DNA from: Sphingobium sp. SYK-6
Lineage (GTDB): Bacteria; Pseudomonadota; Alphaproteobacteria; Sphingomonadales; Sphingomonadaceae
Reading direction: 5' to 3'
NCBI RefSeq assembly: GCF_000283515.1
Contig: NC_015976.1
Location: forward strand, 4,123,501 to 4,187,500
Length of the DNA: 64,000 bases
The position numbers and the translations under genes were made by a program. Every line of letters starts with the position of its first letter. Within the stretch, counting starts at the first letter, position 1. Under the pieces are notes generated by a model. The model was given only the letters and a program-made list of their open reading frames with translations. It was not told where the DNA came from and did not search any database. Positions 17,402-26,299 of this stretch are shown one piece after another.

Positions 17402-18953
17402 CGGAACGCGGCTCTTCCAGGATCTGACGCTCGCCATAGGGCGCGAGCGAGTCGGCCTTGTCGGTCGCAACGGCGCCGGCAAGTCGACGCTGCTCGCCAT
17501 CATCGCGGGGGAAGCGCAGCCGCAGGCGGGGAGCCTGCATCGCGCCGGTCGCATCGGCATGCTTGCGCAGACGCTTCCGGGGCAAGGCAGCGTGGCGCAG
17601 GCGCTGGGCATCGCGCCGGCACTGGCGCGGCTGGACCGGCTCGAGGCCGGCCAGGGTTCGCCGGAAGACGCCGCGGAAGCCGACTGGACGCTGCGCGAGC
17701 GCCTCGACGGTGCGCTGGCGGACGCCGGTCTTGCCGGACTCCCGCCTCACCGAGACGTCGCCTCGCTGAGCGGAGGCGAGCGCACGCGCCTCGCACTGGC
17801 CGCCATGCTCCTCCCCGGCCCCGATCTGCTGTTGCTCGATGAGCCAACGAACAATCTCGACGAGGAAGGGCGGCAGGCCGTCGCGACATTGCTTGCCCGC
17901 TGGCCGGGCGGCGCGCTGGTGGCGAGCCATGACCGTGGCCTGCTCGAAGGGATGGACCGCATCGTGCAACTCGCCCCCTCCGGCATCGTCACGGTGACCG
18001 GGGGCTGGAGCGATTTCATTGCCGTGCGCAACGCCCTGAAGGAACAGGCGGACAGCGATCTGACGCGCGCCCGCCAGACGCTGGACCAGCAGGCGCGCGC
18101 GGCGCAGCAGCAGGCCGAGCGGCAAGCCCGCCGTGACAAGGCCGGCCGGGCGGTGAAGGCCCGTGGCGACTTGCCCCGCATCCTGCTCGGCAAGCGGGCC
18201 GATCAGGCCGAGCAAAGCGGCGGACGCGGGCGGCGCGCTGCGCAGGCGCGGATCGACGAGGCCCGGCGTGCTGTGGAGAGCGCCCGGCAGCATGTCGACG
18301 TGCTGACGCCTTTGCAGATCGACCTGCCATCCAGCGGCTTGCCGGGCAACCGGACGCTGTTGCGCATGGAGGACGTGGTCCTTTCGCGCGGGGGGCGGCG
18401 CCTGTTCGGCCCGCTGTCCCTCACCATCACCGGCCCGTGCCGCATCGCCGTGGAAGGGCGCAACGGCAGCGGCAAGAGCAGCCTGCTGGCGCTGATCACC
18501 GGTGCGCTACAACCGGATTCGGGGTGTATCCACCGCGTCGCCCCTGCCATGGCGATGCTCGATCAGCATGCCGCGCTCCTGGCGCCGCAGCTCGACCTTC
18601 TCGACAATCTGCGCGCGCATCACCCCGGCCTCACCGTGGGGGAAGCCCATGCCGTGCTGGCCCGGTTCGCCTTCCGCAATCGCGATGCGCGAAAGCCGGC
18701 GGGCGTGCTGAGCGGCGGCGAGCGGCTCCGCGCCGCGCTTGCCATCGTCATGGCCGGCCCGACGCCCCCGCAGCTCCTCATTCTGGACGAGCCGACCAAT
18801 CATCTCGACGTCGAGAGCATCGAGATCCTCGAGGATGCGCTGCGGCGCTGGGACGGCGCACTCATGCTTGTCAGCCACGATGCGGCCTTTCTCGACCGGA
18901 TCGGCATCGACGAGCGGGTGCGCCTCGGCGGAATGGAGACGCAGGGGGGCTGA
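17349..18953 (+). CDS. ABC-F family ATPase
   Basis: The product is 534 aa with two ABC cassettes and no membrane domain, typical of ABC-F translation factors. Cassette 1 has Walker A GRNGAGKST, signature LSGGERTRL and Walker B LLLLDEPTNNLD. Cassette 2 has GRNGSGKSS, LSGGERLRA and LILDEPTNHLD. The charged linker between them (about residues 225-320, rich in Gln, Arg and Ala) is the interdomain arm. The product probably acts on the ribosome; the subfamily cannot be named from reading alone. The start has only a weak Shine-Dalgarno. Confidence 0.88.
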   Translation: MSASAFLTLDRIAAARPDGTRLFQDLTLAIGRERVGLVGRNGAGKSTLLAIIAGEAQPQAGSLHRAGRIGMLAQTLPGQGSVAQALGIAPALARLDRLEAGQGSPEDAAEADWTLRERLDGALADAGLAGLPPHRDVASLSGGERTRLALAAMLLPGPDLLLLDEPTNNLDEEGRQAVATLLARWPGGALVASHDRGLLEGMDRIVQLAPSGIVTVTGGWSDFIAVRNALKEQADSDLTRARQTLDQQARAAQQQAERQARRDKAGRAVKARGDLPRILLGKRADQAEQSGGRGRRAAQARIDEARRAVESARQHVDVLTPLQIDLPSSGLPGNRTLLRMEDVVLSRGGRRLFGPLSLTITGPCRIAVEGRNGSGKSSLLALITGALQPDSGCIHRVAPAMAMLDQHAALLAPQLDLLDNLRAHHPGLTVGEAHAVLARFAFRNRDARKPAGVLSGGERLRAALAIVMAGPTPPQLLILDEPTNHLDVESIEILEDALRRWDGALMLVSHDAAFLDRIGIDERVRLGGMETQGG

Positions 18954-18965
18954 AGCGGACCGCCC

Positions 18966-18999
18966 CAAAAAGAAAAGGGCCGCCCCGAAAGGCGGCCCC
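18966..18999 (-). terminator. Rho-independent terminator of rplM-rpsI
   Basis: An 8-bp stem (GGGCCGCC / GGCGGCCC) with a CCGAAA loop is followed, read on the minus strand, by TTTTCTTTTT. It lies 41 bases past the rpsI stop and also sits just after the convergent ABC-F gene. Confidence 0.88.
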
Positions 19000-19039
19000 A
19001 TCCCTTGCTTGACGGGATATGGAAACCCCGGCGTGCCGG

Positions 19040-19558
19040 TCAGCGCTTCGAGAACTGGAAGCTGCGGCGTGCCTTGGCACGGCCGTACTTCTTGCGCTCC
19101 ACGGTGCGGCTGTCGCGGGTCAGGAAGCCCTCGGCCTTCACGGCGGACCGCAGGGTCGGCTCGTACTTGGTGAGCGCCTGCGCGATGCCATGCTTCACCG
19201 CGCCGGCCTGGCCGGAGAGGCCGCCGCCCTTGACCGTGCAGATCACGTCATACTGACCCGTGCGGTCCGTGACCGTGAAAGGCTGGTTGATGACGAGACG
19301 CAGCGTCGGACGCGCGAAATAGGTTTCCTGATCGCGGCCGTTGACCGTGATCTTGCCGGTGCCGGGCTTCACCCACACGCGGGCCACGGCGTCCTTGCGG
19401 CGACCGGTGGCATAAGCGCGGCCATACTGGTCCAGCTCCTGCTGGCGCAGCGGCGCGTTCGACACCTTCACGGGTGCCACCACTTCCGCGGCCGGCGCGT
19501 CGGCGTTGCCCTGGGTGAGGTCCTGCAGATCGGACAGCGAGTTGACGGTATCAGACAT
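19040..19558 (-). CDS. rpsI: 30S ribosomal protein S9
   Basis: The product is 172 aa. The S9 core begins at about residue 45 ([19 protein letters not shown]), with [18 protein letters not shown] and the conserved C-terminal [17 protein letters not shown]. The first about 40 residues are an acidic, Ala-rich extension seen in many alphaproteobacterial S9 proteins. It follows rplM with a one-base TGATG overlap, the classical L13-S9 operon. Confidence 0.98.
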   Translation of the reverse strand: MSDTVNSLSDLQDLTQGNADAPAAEVVAPVKVSNAPLRQQELDQYGRAYATGRRKDAVARVWVKPGTGKITVNGRDQETYFARPTLRLVINQPFTVTDRTGQYDVICTVKGGGLSGQAGAVKHGIAQALTKYEPTLRSAVKAEGFLTRDSRTVERKKYGRAKARRSFQFSKR

Positions 19559-20037
19559 CAGGCACCAACCTTGTTCTTGCGGTTCATCGCCGCAACATCG
19601 AGCACTTCGGGGTTCTGGGCTTCATGCGGATGTTCGCTGCCCGCGAAGACGCGCAGGTTGCGCATCTGCTGGCGGCCGAGCGGACCGCGCGGGATCATGC
19701 GCTCCACGGCTTTCTCCAGAACGCGCTCGGGGAAGCGACCCTCGAGCACTTTCTGCGGCGAGGTTTCCTTGATGCCGCCGGCATAGCCGGTGTGCTTGTA
19801 ATAGCGCTTGTCGGTCAGCTTGTTGCCGGTGAACCGCACCTTGTCCGCATTGATGACGATGACATTGTCACCGCAATCGACATGCGGGGTGAAGCTCGGC
19901 TTGTGCTTGCCGCGCAGGTGATTGGCGATGATCGTGGCAACGCGGCCGACGACGAGACCGTCCGCGTCGATCAGCAGCCACTTCTTCTCGACGGTCGCCG
20001 GCGTGGCCGACTTCGTCGTCTTCATGAGCGCCTTCAT
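19558..20037 (-). CDS. rplM: 50S ribosomal protein L13
   Basis: The product is 159 aa, with the L13 features [44 protein letters not shown] and [21 protein letters not shown]. The ATG at 20037 has AGAGG just upstream and gives the usual length; the frame is open to 20103. First gene of the rplM-rpsI operon, with a plausible promoter at 20112-20140. Confidence 0.98.
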   Translation of the reverse strand: MKALMKTTKSATPATVEKKWLLIDADGLVVGRVATIIANHLRGKHKPSFTPHVDCGDNVIVINADKVRFTGNKLTDKRYYKHTGYAGGIKETSPQKVLEGRFPERVLEKAVERMIPRGPLGRQQMRNLRVFAGSEHPHEAQNPEVLDVAAMNRKNKVGA

Positions 20038-20111
20038 GGCCTCTTGCCTCCAGATGGATGAACCGGAAAAACAGCAAGGCGGCACCACGCAGGGCACCGC
20101 CAACGGCAGAG

Positions 20112-20140
20112 CTAATGGCCGCGAGGGCTGAAGAAGTCAA
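20112..20140 (-). promoter_or_regulatory. Candidate housekeeping promoter of rplM-rpsI
   Basis: On the minus strand TTGACT (-35) and CATTAG (-10) are separated by 17 bases, about 75 bases upstream of the rplM start. Good -35, moderate -10. No mapped transcript start is available. Confidence 0.45.
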
Positions 20141-20178
20141 GCAAAACCGCCGTCCTGCTGACGGGTATCATGATACCG

Positions 20179-20502
20179 TCAAACTTCCGGGCTGGTTTCG
20201 CGCGTCACCCAGTCGGCATAAGCGGGGGTGGTGACGGCCGGCCAGCTCAGGATCGCGGGCAAGTCATAATCGTGCAGATCCCCCAGCGCTGCCATGAGCG
20301 CCTCGAGGCGCCCGGGCGCAGTCTTGAAGAGCACCGGGATCTCGTCCGCCTCTGCGACTTTCCCCTCCCAGGGATAGATGGACGTGCAGGGTGCCAGCAG
20401 ATTGGCGCACGCGGCCAGCCGCTGCCCGATCATTGCGCGGGCGGCCGACTGTGCCGACTCGCGGTCGCCGAACAGGGCATAGACCAGAGCGATCTCGCTC
20501 AT
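20179..20502 (-). CDS. cutA: Divalent-cation tolerance protein CutA
   Basis: The product is 107 aa, a small trimeric CutA1-family protein. The family pattern is clear: LVYALFGDRESAQSAARAMI, RLAACANLLAPCTSIYPWEGKV and EIPVLFKTAPGRLEALMAAL. Its start overlaps the ctaA stop (ATGA), so it is co-translated with heme A synthase. The old link to copper tolerance is weak in the literature, but sharing an operon with a copper-oxidase cofactor gene is noteworthy. Confidence 0.92.
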   Translation of the reverse strand: MSEIALVYALFGDRESAQSAARAMIGQRLAACANLLAPCTSIYPWEGKVAEADEIPVLFKTAPGRLEALMAALGDLHDYDLPAILSWPAVTTPAYADWVTRETSPEV

Positions 20503-21566
20503 GCCGCGCGCGGCGTGCCCAGCCGATGCGCGCCCATGACCGCCACGCCCAGCAGCAGCGCGCCGACAAGCTGGTGCGCCACCGCCAGCACCATCGCGAC
20601 GCCCGTGACCACGGTGGCGATGCCGAGCATGATCTGCGCCAATGTGATGGCGAGCAGCGCATAGGCCAGGCCTTTCGAGCCAGTGCGATGCAGCCAGCCC
20701 GCCATCCAGATAATGGCGCCGGCCGCGACCCAGGCCCACCAGCGATGCAGGAAATGGACGAGGAAGGGATCGCTCGTGATCGTCATCCAGAAGGAGCCCC
20801 ACCATGTGATGCCCTCGGGCACCAGATGATCGTTCATCAGCGGCCAGGTGTTGGCGACATAGCCCGCGCGCAGCCCGGCGGTGAGCGCGCCCAGCAGGAT
20901 CTGGAGAAACAGCAGCAATGCCGGGATGGCGCCCGCCAGCTTCAGCTGCGCGCTGCCGCCATGCGGCGTGCGGGCCAGCCGGGCGAAATCGCAGGCGGTC
21001 CACACCACGGCCGCGAGCAGGATGAGCGCCATGCCGAGATGGGCCGCCAGCATGGCAGGCTCGACATTGACCCGGTCGGTCAGGCCGCTGCGCACCATGA
21101 ACCAGCCGACAGCGCCCTGCGCGCCGCCGAGCAGGAGCAGCACAACGAGCCGCGGGCCATAGCCGCGCGGCACCGCCCTGCGCACGGCGAACCAGACCAG
21201 CGGCACCGCATAAGCGAGGCCGATCAGGCGGCCGAGCAGCCGGTGAAAATATTCCCAGAAGTAAATCTGCTTGAAAGCGGCGAGCGTCATGCCCTGATTC
21301 ATCAGCGCATATTGCGAGCTTTGCTTGTAGGCCGCGAACTCGGCCTGCCAGTCCGCCTCGGTCAGCGGGGGAATGGCGCCGGTCACCGGTTTCCACTCGG
21401 TGATCGAAAGGCCTGACTCGGTCAGGCGGGTCACGCCCCCGACGGCGACCATGAAGAGGATCAGCCCCGCGATCACGAACAGCCAGCGCGCGAGCAGCGC
21501 GGGACGCGCCGGCCCGCCCGGGGCGATGCTGGCGCGGGAGGGGGTCATCTGTGCGAACTCAGCCAT
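20499..21566 (-). CDS. ctaA: Heme A synthase CtaA (COX15)
   Basis: The product is 355 aa, an eight-helix inner-membrane enzyme that oxidises the heme O methyl group to make heme A for aa3-type oxidases. It has VAVGGVTRLTESGLSITEWK, EYFHRLLGRLIG (heme-ligand His), an AHLGMAL helix, HFLHRWWAWVA and a VAHQLVGALLLG helix, giving the four expected histidines. The ATG at 21566 (MAEFAQMTPSR) is preferred; the frame is open to 21683. Presence of ctaA implies an aa3 oxidase elsewhere in addition to the cbb3 enzyme. Confidence 0.95.
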   Translation of the reverse strand: MAEFAQMTPSRASIAPGGPARPALLARWLFVIAGLILFMVAVGGVTRLTESGLSITEWKPVTGAIPPLTEADWQAEFAAYKQSSQYALMNQGMTLAAFKQIYFWEYFHRLLGRLIGLAYAVPLVWFAVRRAVPRGYGPRLVVLLLLGGAQGAVGWFMVRSGLTDRVNVEPAMLAAHLGMALILLAAVVWTACDFARLARTPHGGSAQLKLAGAIPALLLFLQILLGALTAGLRAGYVANTWPLMNDHLVPEGITWWGSFWMTITSDPFLVHFLHRWWAWVAAGAIIWMAGWLHRTGSKGLAYALLAITLAQIMLGIATVVTGVAMVLAVAHQLVGALLLGVAVMGAHRLGTPRAA

Positions 21567-21689
21567 GGCGGTTTTCCCATGCGCCGATGCGCGCGGGGAA
21601 GCAAGCCGGAGCCCGCCCCTTCCGCCACGCTCAGCCAGGGATCGCTTCCCACCGGCTCGCGGGACAACGGGCGCGCCCCACAAGTATAC

Positions 21690-21707
21690 GAAATGTTATG
21701 TTGTATC
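21690..21707 (+). promoter_or_regulatory. Possible Zur/Fur-type operator upstream of the MerC-like gene
   Basis: GAAATGTTATGTTGTATC lies 33 bases before the ATG at 21740. The left half matches alphaproteobacterial Zur boxes (GAAATGTTATA...) well; the right half is degenerate. The stretch is much more AT-rich than its surroundings. It could equally be the core promoter. Confidence 0.35.
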
Positions 21708-21739
21708 TTAGCCTTGGCGGGAGTAGGGACCATTCTTCC

Positions 21740-22114
21740 ATGACGAGCTTCGCAGCCTCTCGCTTCCCCCGTCTCGACGGCTGGGCCATTGGCCTTTCCG
21801 GCCTTTGCGCGATTCATTGCATTGCGACCGCGGTGGCCTTTGGCCTTCTCTCGTCCGTCGCCGGCCTGCTTGAGGCCCCGATCATCCATGAAGCCGGCCT
21901 GGCCATGGCCATGGTGCTCGGCGCCATCGCGCTCGGCAAAGGCGCTCGCGAACATGGCATGCTGCTGCCCGTGGCAGTCGGCGCGCTCGGCCTCGGCGTG
22001 ATGGCAGGTGCGCTCAGCCTGCCCCATGGCTTTGCGGGCGAGATCGTCTATACGCTGGTGGGCGTGCTGCTCCTCGCCTTCGGCCACGAACTGAACCGCC
22101 GCGCCTTCTGGTGA
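21740..22114 (+). CDS. MerC-like membrane protein
   Basis: The product is 124 aa with about four membrane helices and the motif GLCAIHCIATAVAF near the N terminus, matching the MerC domain family in which paired cysteines bind metal. In mercury operons MerC imports Hg(II), but no other mer gene is present. Stand-alone alphaproteobacterial MerC-like proteins are of unknown role. The ATG at 21740 (MTSFAASRFPR) is chosen over upstream in-frame codons. An AT-rich, Zur-like sequence lies just upstream, hinting at metal control. Confidence 0.75.
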   Translation: MTSFAASRFPRLDGWAIGLSGLCAIHCIATAVAFGLLSSVAGLLEAPIIHEAGLAMAMVLGAIALGKGAREHGMLLPVAVGALGLGVMAGALSLPHGFAGEIVYTLVGVLLLAFGHELNRRAFW

Positions 22115-22270
22115 CGGAGTAGGCCGGGCGCGACTCGGGCGGGCGTGCGGACACGCTGCTGGCTCTTCGTCAGATATGGCGTCATAAAAAGCTTCAGCGC
22201 TCTTTTCTCAAGAACAAGTCACCCGATATCGGCCGTTTCGACGCACAGCGCTCAAGCGAGGGAAATCATC

Positions 22271-22435
22271 ATGGGACGACGCCCCGATCACGTGAAGCCA
22301 CCGGCCTATCTCTCCAAGAGTCCGCCCTGTCCCCAGCCGGCCGAATCAGAGTCGCAGCCGCGTCCCGATGAAGAACGGCCCGAGCCAACCCGTTATGGCG
22401 ACTGGGAGATCAAGGGAATCGCTGTGGATTTCTGA
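22271..22435 (+). CDS. DUF1674 / SdhAF4-type succinate dehydrogenase assembly factor
   Basis: The product is 54 aa. The C-terminal RPEPTRYGDWEIKGIAVDF is the diagnostic DUF1674/SDHAF4 signature (PTRYGDWE-KG--DF). SDHAF4 binds flavinylated SdhA during complex II assembly in mitochondria, and bacterial members are presumed equivalent. The rest is Pro- and charge-rich and likely unstructured. The ATG at 22271 has AGGGA upstream; the open frame reaches back to 22145 without similarity. Confidence 0.85.
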   Translation: MGRRPDHVKPPAYLSKSPPCPQPAESESQPRPDEERPEPTRYGDWEIKGIAVDF

Positions 22436-22667
22436 TCCACAGAGCGCGTCTCATCCGGTTTTTTGCACCTATCTTGCGGAATGTCCCTTTTTGGATCAGT
22501 TTTCGCATGCATTACCGTCACGATTGCGTCATATACTGTCGTCACTGCCCCGTCAGAGGGCAGAGAACGAGAATCGGGACGCTGGTCTTAGGACTTGATG
22601 CGGGTTTGAACGGCTTGGTGTTCCCACCATTGAGCCATCATGCCCTCATGTTTTCCGGACTGTTCAA

Positions 22668-23234
22668 GTGACCGATTCAAATCGAACTTCTGCTTCGACT
22701 GGCTTTCCCACACCGGTCGACGACGGAACGCCGGTCGGTCATCCCACGCCGGCCGGCGGACCGGCATCTTCCGATCAGCTCGAATTCTTCCCCGATGCCT
22801 CCCCCTGCCCGGCGCCGAGCGCTGCGGGGGCCGCGGTCACCGGAGCGATCGGCGATTTCGTGCTGGCCTGGGGGCGCCTCGAGCAAACCACCGCCGCCAA
22901 GCTCACGGAGATGCGCCAGTCCTTCGGCGATGTCCGCGCGATAGGCGGGCGCATCCGTCCGAACATGCAGAAGCTGCTGGCCGAATTGCGCGCCCTGGTC
23001 GCCATGCGCGACCGGCTCGACACGCAGGCGCTCGATCTCATCACGGACATCGATGGCAGCCTGCAGCGCGCCGCCCAGTTCCGGCTGATCGCCATTGATG
23101 GTGCCCAGGATGCGGAGGAAGACCGGCTGATCTGCCGGGACATCAAGAACGGCGCGGTGGAGATTCCCTGCGAGGAGATCGCGCGCGAGACCCGCCAGCT
23201 CGAACGCATTCGCGAGCAGATCGCCGCACTTTGA
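22668..23234 (+). CDS. Hypothetical protein with WGRLEQ motif
   Basis: The product is 188 aa starting at GTG 22668. Residues 1-55 are low-complexity Pro/Gly/Ala. From about 60 on there is a helical domain beginning AIGDFVLAWGRLEQTTAAKL, with later charged, probably coiled helices (EIARETRQLERIREQIAAL). I do not recognise a named family; WGRLEQ-like motifs occur in scattered helical hypothetical proteins. No neighbour suggests a role. A weak hairpin at 23322 may end its transcript. Confidence 0.6.
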   Translation: MTDSNRTSASTGFPTPVDDGTPVGHPTPAGGPASSDQLEFFPDASPCPAPSAAGAAVTGAIGDFVLAWGRLEQTTAAKLTEMRQSFGDVRAIGGRIRPNMQKLLAELRALVAMRDRLDTQALDLITDIDGSLQRAAQFRLIAIDGAQDAEEDRLICRDIKNGAVEIPCEEIARETRQLERIREQIAAL

Positions 23235-23321
23235 ATGTGTCGGGGGTGGAAGAGGCCAGCCTCACGGGCAAGTCGCGGCCGGAACGTCAGGACCACGCTC
23301 CTGCCGACAGCCTGCCATTCC

Positions 23322-23343
23322 GGCGCGAGTGACGCGCCTTTCC
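23322..23343 (+). terminator. Weak candidate terminator after the WGRLEQ protein gene
   Basis: A 6-bp stem GGCGCG / CGCGCC with an AGTGA loop is followed by only TTT. It lies between the convergent ends of the hypothetical gene and sufA. Confidence 0.35.
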
Positions 23344-23352
23344 CAAAACCGC

Positions 23353-23715
23353 TCAGACCGTGAAGCTCTCGCCGCAGCCGCAGCTTCCCTTCGCGTTCGG
23401 ATTGTTGAACACGAAGCCGGCGGTGAAATCGCCCTCCACCCAGTCCATGGTCGAGCCGATCAGGTAGAGCACCGAGGCGGCATCGATGAAGAAGACCCCG
23501 CCCGGCGTCTCGATGCGCTCGTCGAACTGGCCGGCCTGCGCCACATAATCGACCGAATAAGCGAGGCCCGAGCAGCCCCGGCGCGGGGTCGAGAGCTTGA
23601 CGCCGATCGCGCCTTCCGGTGCTTTCGCCATGAGATCGGCAACGCGCTGCTGCGCGGCAGGCGTCAGCATGACGGCGGCCGGGCGCGCGCGGGTGGTGGT
23701 CGTGGTTGCGTTCAT
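23353..23715 (-). CDS. sufA: A-type Fe-S carrier SufA
   Basis: The product is 120 aa, an A-type iron-sulfur carrier or scaffold. The three conserved cysteines are in RRGCSGLAYSVDYV and GSCGCGESFTV. It closes the SUF operon, 51 bases after sufT. The N terminus (NATTTTTRARPAAV) is a short flexible extension. Erp-type or Isc-type carriers look similar; the operon context favours SufA. Confidence 0.93.
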   Translation of the reverse strand: MNATTTTTRARPAAVMLTPAAQQRVADLMAKAPEGAIGVKLSTPRRGCSGLAYSVDYVAQAGQFDERIETPGGVFFIDAASVLYLIGSTMDWVEGDFTAGFVFNNPNAKGSCGCGESFTV

Positions 23716-23766
23716 CGTCTCGTCACTCCGTCGGCGGCCCTGCCCTGCGGCACGAGCCCGCCCTGC

Positions 23767-24252
23767 TCACAGCATGCCCAGTTCCAGCTTCGCCTCGTCG
23801 CTCATCTTCTGCGGGTCCCATGGCGGGTCCCACACCAGATTGACGTCCACCGTGCCCACACCGGGCACCGAGCCGACGCGCAGCTCGACTTCGCCCGGCA
23901 TGGATTCGGCCACCGGGCAATGCGGCGTCGTCAGCGTCATGGTAACCGCGACATGGCTGCCCTCGCTGACCTCCACGCCATAGATAAGGCCCAGATCGTA
24001 GATATTCACGGGTATCTCGGGATCGTAGATTTCCTTGAGCGCCTCGATCACGGCGTCATATGTCGCGCCGCCTGGTTCGCTCGCCGGAGTCTCCACCGGT
24101 TTCTGCTGGAGGAAGCCCTCGAGATAGTCCCGCTGACGGGCGCCGCCCGCTGCCGGTTCCTGCGCGCCGCCGTCCGCGTCGCTCACCCGGGCCCGCGGCG
24201 GCGTCTCGCCCGCGTCCACTTCCTCGATCCTGATCCTGCTTTCCTCATTCAT
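23767..24252 (-). CDS. sufT: SUF-linked DUF59/MIP18-type protein SufT
   Basis: The product is 161 aa. The DUF59 domain starts at about residue 64 (YDAVIEALKEIYDPEIPVNI) and contains DLGLIYGVEV and LTTPHCPVAESMP with its conserved cysteine, ending in LVWDPPWDPQKMSDEAKLELG. SufT-type proteins help Fe-S maturation. The first about 60 residues are a charged, low-complexity extension. The start overlaps the sufS stop (ATGA). Confidence 0.9.
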   Translation of the reverse strand: MNEESRIRIEEVDAGETPPRARVSDADGGAQEPAAGGARQRDYLEGFLQQKPVETPASEPGGATYDAVIEALKEIYDPEIPVNIYDLGLIYGVEVSEGSHVAVTMTLTTPHCPVAESMPGEVELRVGSVPGVGTVDVNLVWDPPWDPQKMSDEAKLELGML

Positions 24253-25550
24253 CCGAATATCGCCCTTACGCGGTCGAGGCCTTTGAGCAGCGCCTCGATG
24301 TCGCTTTCGTCGCTGTAGAGTCCGAAACTGGCGCGCGCTGTCGCCTCGACGCCCAGATGCGCCATGAGCGGCTGCGCGCAATGATGGCCCGCGCGAATGG
24401 CCACGCCGCTCTCGTCCAATATGGTGCCGATGTCGTGCGGATGAACCCCTTCCATCACGAAGGAGACGATCCCCGCCGCGTCATCCGGCCCGAGCAGGCG
24501 GATCGCGTTGATCTCACGCAGTGCCGCGCGCGTGCGCGCCACCAGCGCATCCTCATGCGCGGCAATGACGTCGAGCCCAATCGCCTCGACATAATCGATC
24601 GCGGCCGCCAGCCCGATCGTCTCGATGATCGCGGGCGTGCCTGCCTCGAACCGCGCCGGGGGCGGCGCGTAGGTCGTGCCGGCGAACGTCACCTTGTCGA
24701 TCATCGCACCGCCGCCATGATAAGGCGGCATGGCGGCCAGGATTTCGCCACGCGCCCAGAGCACGCCGATGCCGGTCGGGCCATAAAGCTTGTGGCCGGA
24801 GAAGAGATAGAAATCGCAGCCCAGCGCCTGCACGTCGATGGCCAGACGCGGCGCGGCCTGGCAGCCATCGATCAGCAGCAGCGCGCCGGCGCCATGAGCG
24901 AGGTCTGCCGCGCGGCGTACGTCCAGCACGCTGCCCAGCACATTGGACACATGGGCCAGCGCGACGATCCTGTGCTCGGCCCGGATCATCGCTGCCATGG
25001 CGTCGAGATCGATCCGGCCATCCTGGGTGAGCGGCACGACATCGATCTGCGCGCCGGTCCGCTCGGCAATGAGCTGCCAGGGCACGATGTTGCTGTGATG
25101 CTCCAGCGTCGAAAGCAGGATGCGATCGCCCGCCTTGAGATTGGCGCCGCCCCAGCTCTGCGCGACGAGGTTGATCCCCTCGGTCGCGCCGCGCACGAAG
25201 ACGATCTCGTTCTCCGAAGGCGCGTTGATGAACTGCGCCACGCGGCGGCGCGCCGCCTCGAACGCGAGCGTCATGTCGGCCGAGCGCGCATAGACACCGC
25301 GATGCACCGTCGCATAGTCCGTGCCCATCGCGCGCACGGTCGCGTCGATCACGGCCTGCGGCTTCTGCGCCGTCGCGGCCGTGTCCAGATAATGCCAGGG
25401 AGCCCCGTCCGCGGTGACGAGGCCAGGGAAATCGGTCCGCAGGGCGGCGCCGGCTCTCGTCTGGAGAGTCGCGCCGGAGAAACCGCGCCCCGGTGCCCCA
25501 GCCATTTGCTGGACATTTCCGGACAGGAGATTCGCGCTCGCGCCGCTCAT
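24249..25550 (-). CDS. sufS: Cysteine desulfurase SufS
   Basis: The product is 433 aa, a PLP enzyme that takes sulfur from cysteine to a persulfide for SUF assembly. The PLP lysine is in FSGHKLYGPTG, the active-site cysteine (about residue 391) in IRAGHHCAQPL, and the LEHHSNIVPW segment is typical of the group II desulfurases. The N-terminal about 30 residues are an extra low-similarity segment. A separate sufE was not found in the window. It overlaps sufD upstream and sufT downstream by 4 bases each. Confidence 0.96.
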   Translation of the reverse strand: MSGASANLLSGNVQQMAGAPGRGFSGATLQTRAGAALRTDFPGLVTADGAPWHYLDTAATAQKPQAVIDATVRAMGTDYATVHRGVYARSADMTLAFEAARRRVAQFINAPSENEIVFVRGATEGINLVAQSWGGANLKAGDRILLSTLEHHSNIVPWQLIAERTGAQIDVVPLTQDGRIDLDAMAAMIRAEHRIVALAHVSNVLGSVLDVRRAADLAHGAGALLLIDGCQAAPRLAIDVQALGCDFYLFSGHKLYGPTGIGVLWARGEILAAMPPYHGGGAMIDKVTFAGTTYAPPPARFEAGTPAIIETIGLAAAIDYVEAIGLDVIAAHEDALVARTRAALREINAIRLLGPDDAAGIVSFVMEGVHPHDIGTILDESGVAIRAGHHCAQPLMAHLGVEATARASFGLYSDESDIEALLKGLDRVRAIFG

Positions 25551-26299
25551 GTCAGCGCCTCCAGCCGAGCCCGCGCCACGGCCGCGAAGCGCGCCTGCTC
25601 GGCCTCGTCCGCGATGTCGTCGAACAAACCCGCGATGAACGCTTCCAACAGCAGTGCTTTCGCTCCCGCTGGATCGAGCCCGCGCGACGCCATGTAGAAC
25701 AGCGCGGCCTCATCGAGCTGGCCGATGCTCGCGCCATGCGCGCATTTCACATCGTCGGCGAAGATCTCGAGTTCCGGCCGGGCATGGGCGCTGGCGCCAC
25801 GATCCAGCAGCATCGCCTTGAAGCTTTGCGCCGCATCCGTCTTCTGCGCGTCACGCGCGACGCGGATCTGCCCGAGATAATTGGTCGTCGCCCGGCCGGC
25901 CGCGATGGCGCGCACGGTCTGCGCGCTGGTCGCCTCCGGCTCGGCATGGTTGAGCGTCGTCACCAGCTCGATGGTCTGCGTGCCGCCGCCGATGAGCGCG
26001 GCCTTGAGTTCGAAATGGGCATGGCGGGCGAGCGTCACGTCGAATGTGACGCGGCCCAGCGCGCCGCCGCTGTTCAGCAAGTGCACGGCCAGCGTGCCGC
26101 CCGCGCCGATCTCGACGACATGATCGCGGATCACGCTCTCGCCATCGGCGGCGTCCTGCAGCAGCGCGAGCGTGCGCGTTTCGCCCGCGCCGACGACGAT
26201 CCGCTCCGGCGCGGCGCCCGGCCAGGCCCGCGCGGCCGCATCGATGTCGCTGTAGCGCCAGGCTTCGTCGCGGCGGGTGGGGAGGGACAGGGCGGTCAT
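25547..26299 (-). CDS. sufD: Fe-S assembly scaffold subunit SufD
   Basis: The product is 250 aa, partner of SufB in the SufBCD scaffold. The beta-helix region and the C-terminal ADDVKCAHGASIGQLDEAALFYMASRGL motif region (conserved Cys-x-His) are clear. It is short for SufD (often about 400 aa) because the N-terminal helical domain is reduced, which is common in alphaproteobacteria. The ATG at 26299 (MTALSLPTRRDEAWRYSDID) overlaps the preceding ORF stop by 4 bases. Confidence 0.92.
   Translation of the reverse strand: MTALSLPTRRDEAWRYSDIDAAARAWPGAAPERIVVGAGETRTLALLQDAADGESVIRDHVVEIGAGGTLAVHLLNSGGALGRVTFDVTLARHAHFELKAALIGGGTQTIELVTTLNHAEPEATSAQTVRAIAAGRATTNYLGQIRVARDAQKTDAAQSFKAMLLDRGASAHARPELEIFADDVKCAHGASIGQLDEAALFYMASRGLDPAGAKALLLEAFIAGLFDDIADEAEQARFAAVARARLEALT

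Noticed and set aside
20164..20177. Perfect 14-base palindrome GGTATCATGATACC near the end of cutA
   Set aside because: It lies downstream of cutA and upstream of the rplM promoter, has no second copy nearby, and may be chance.
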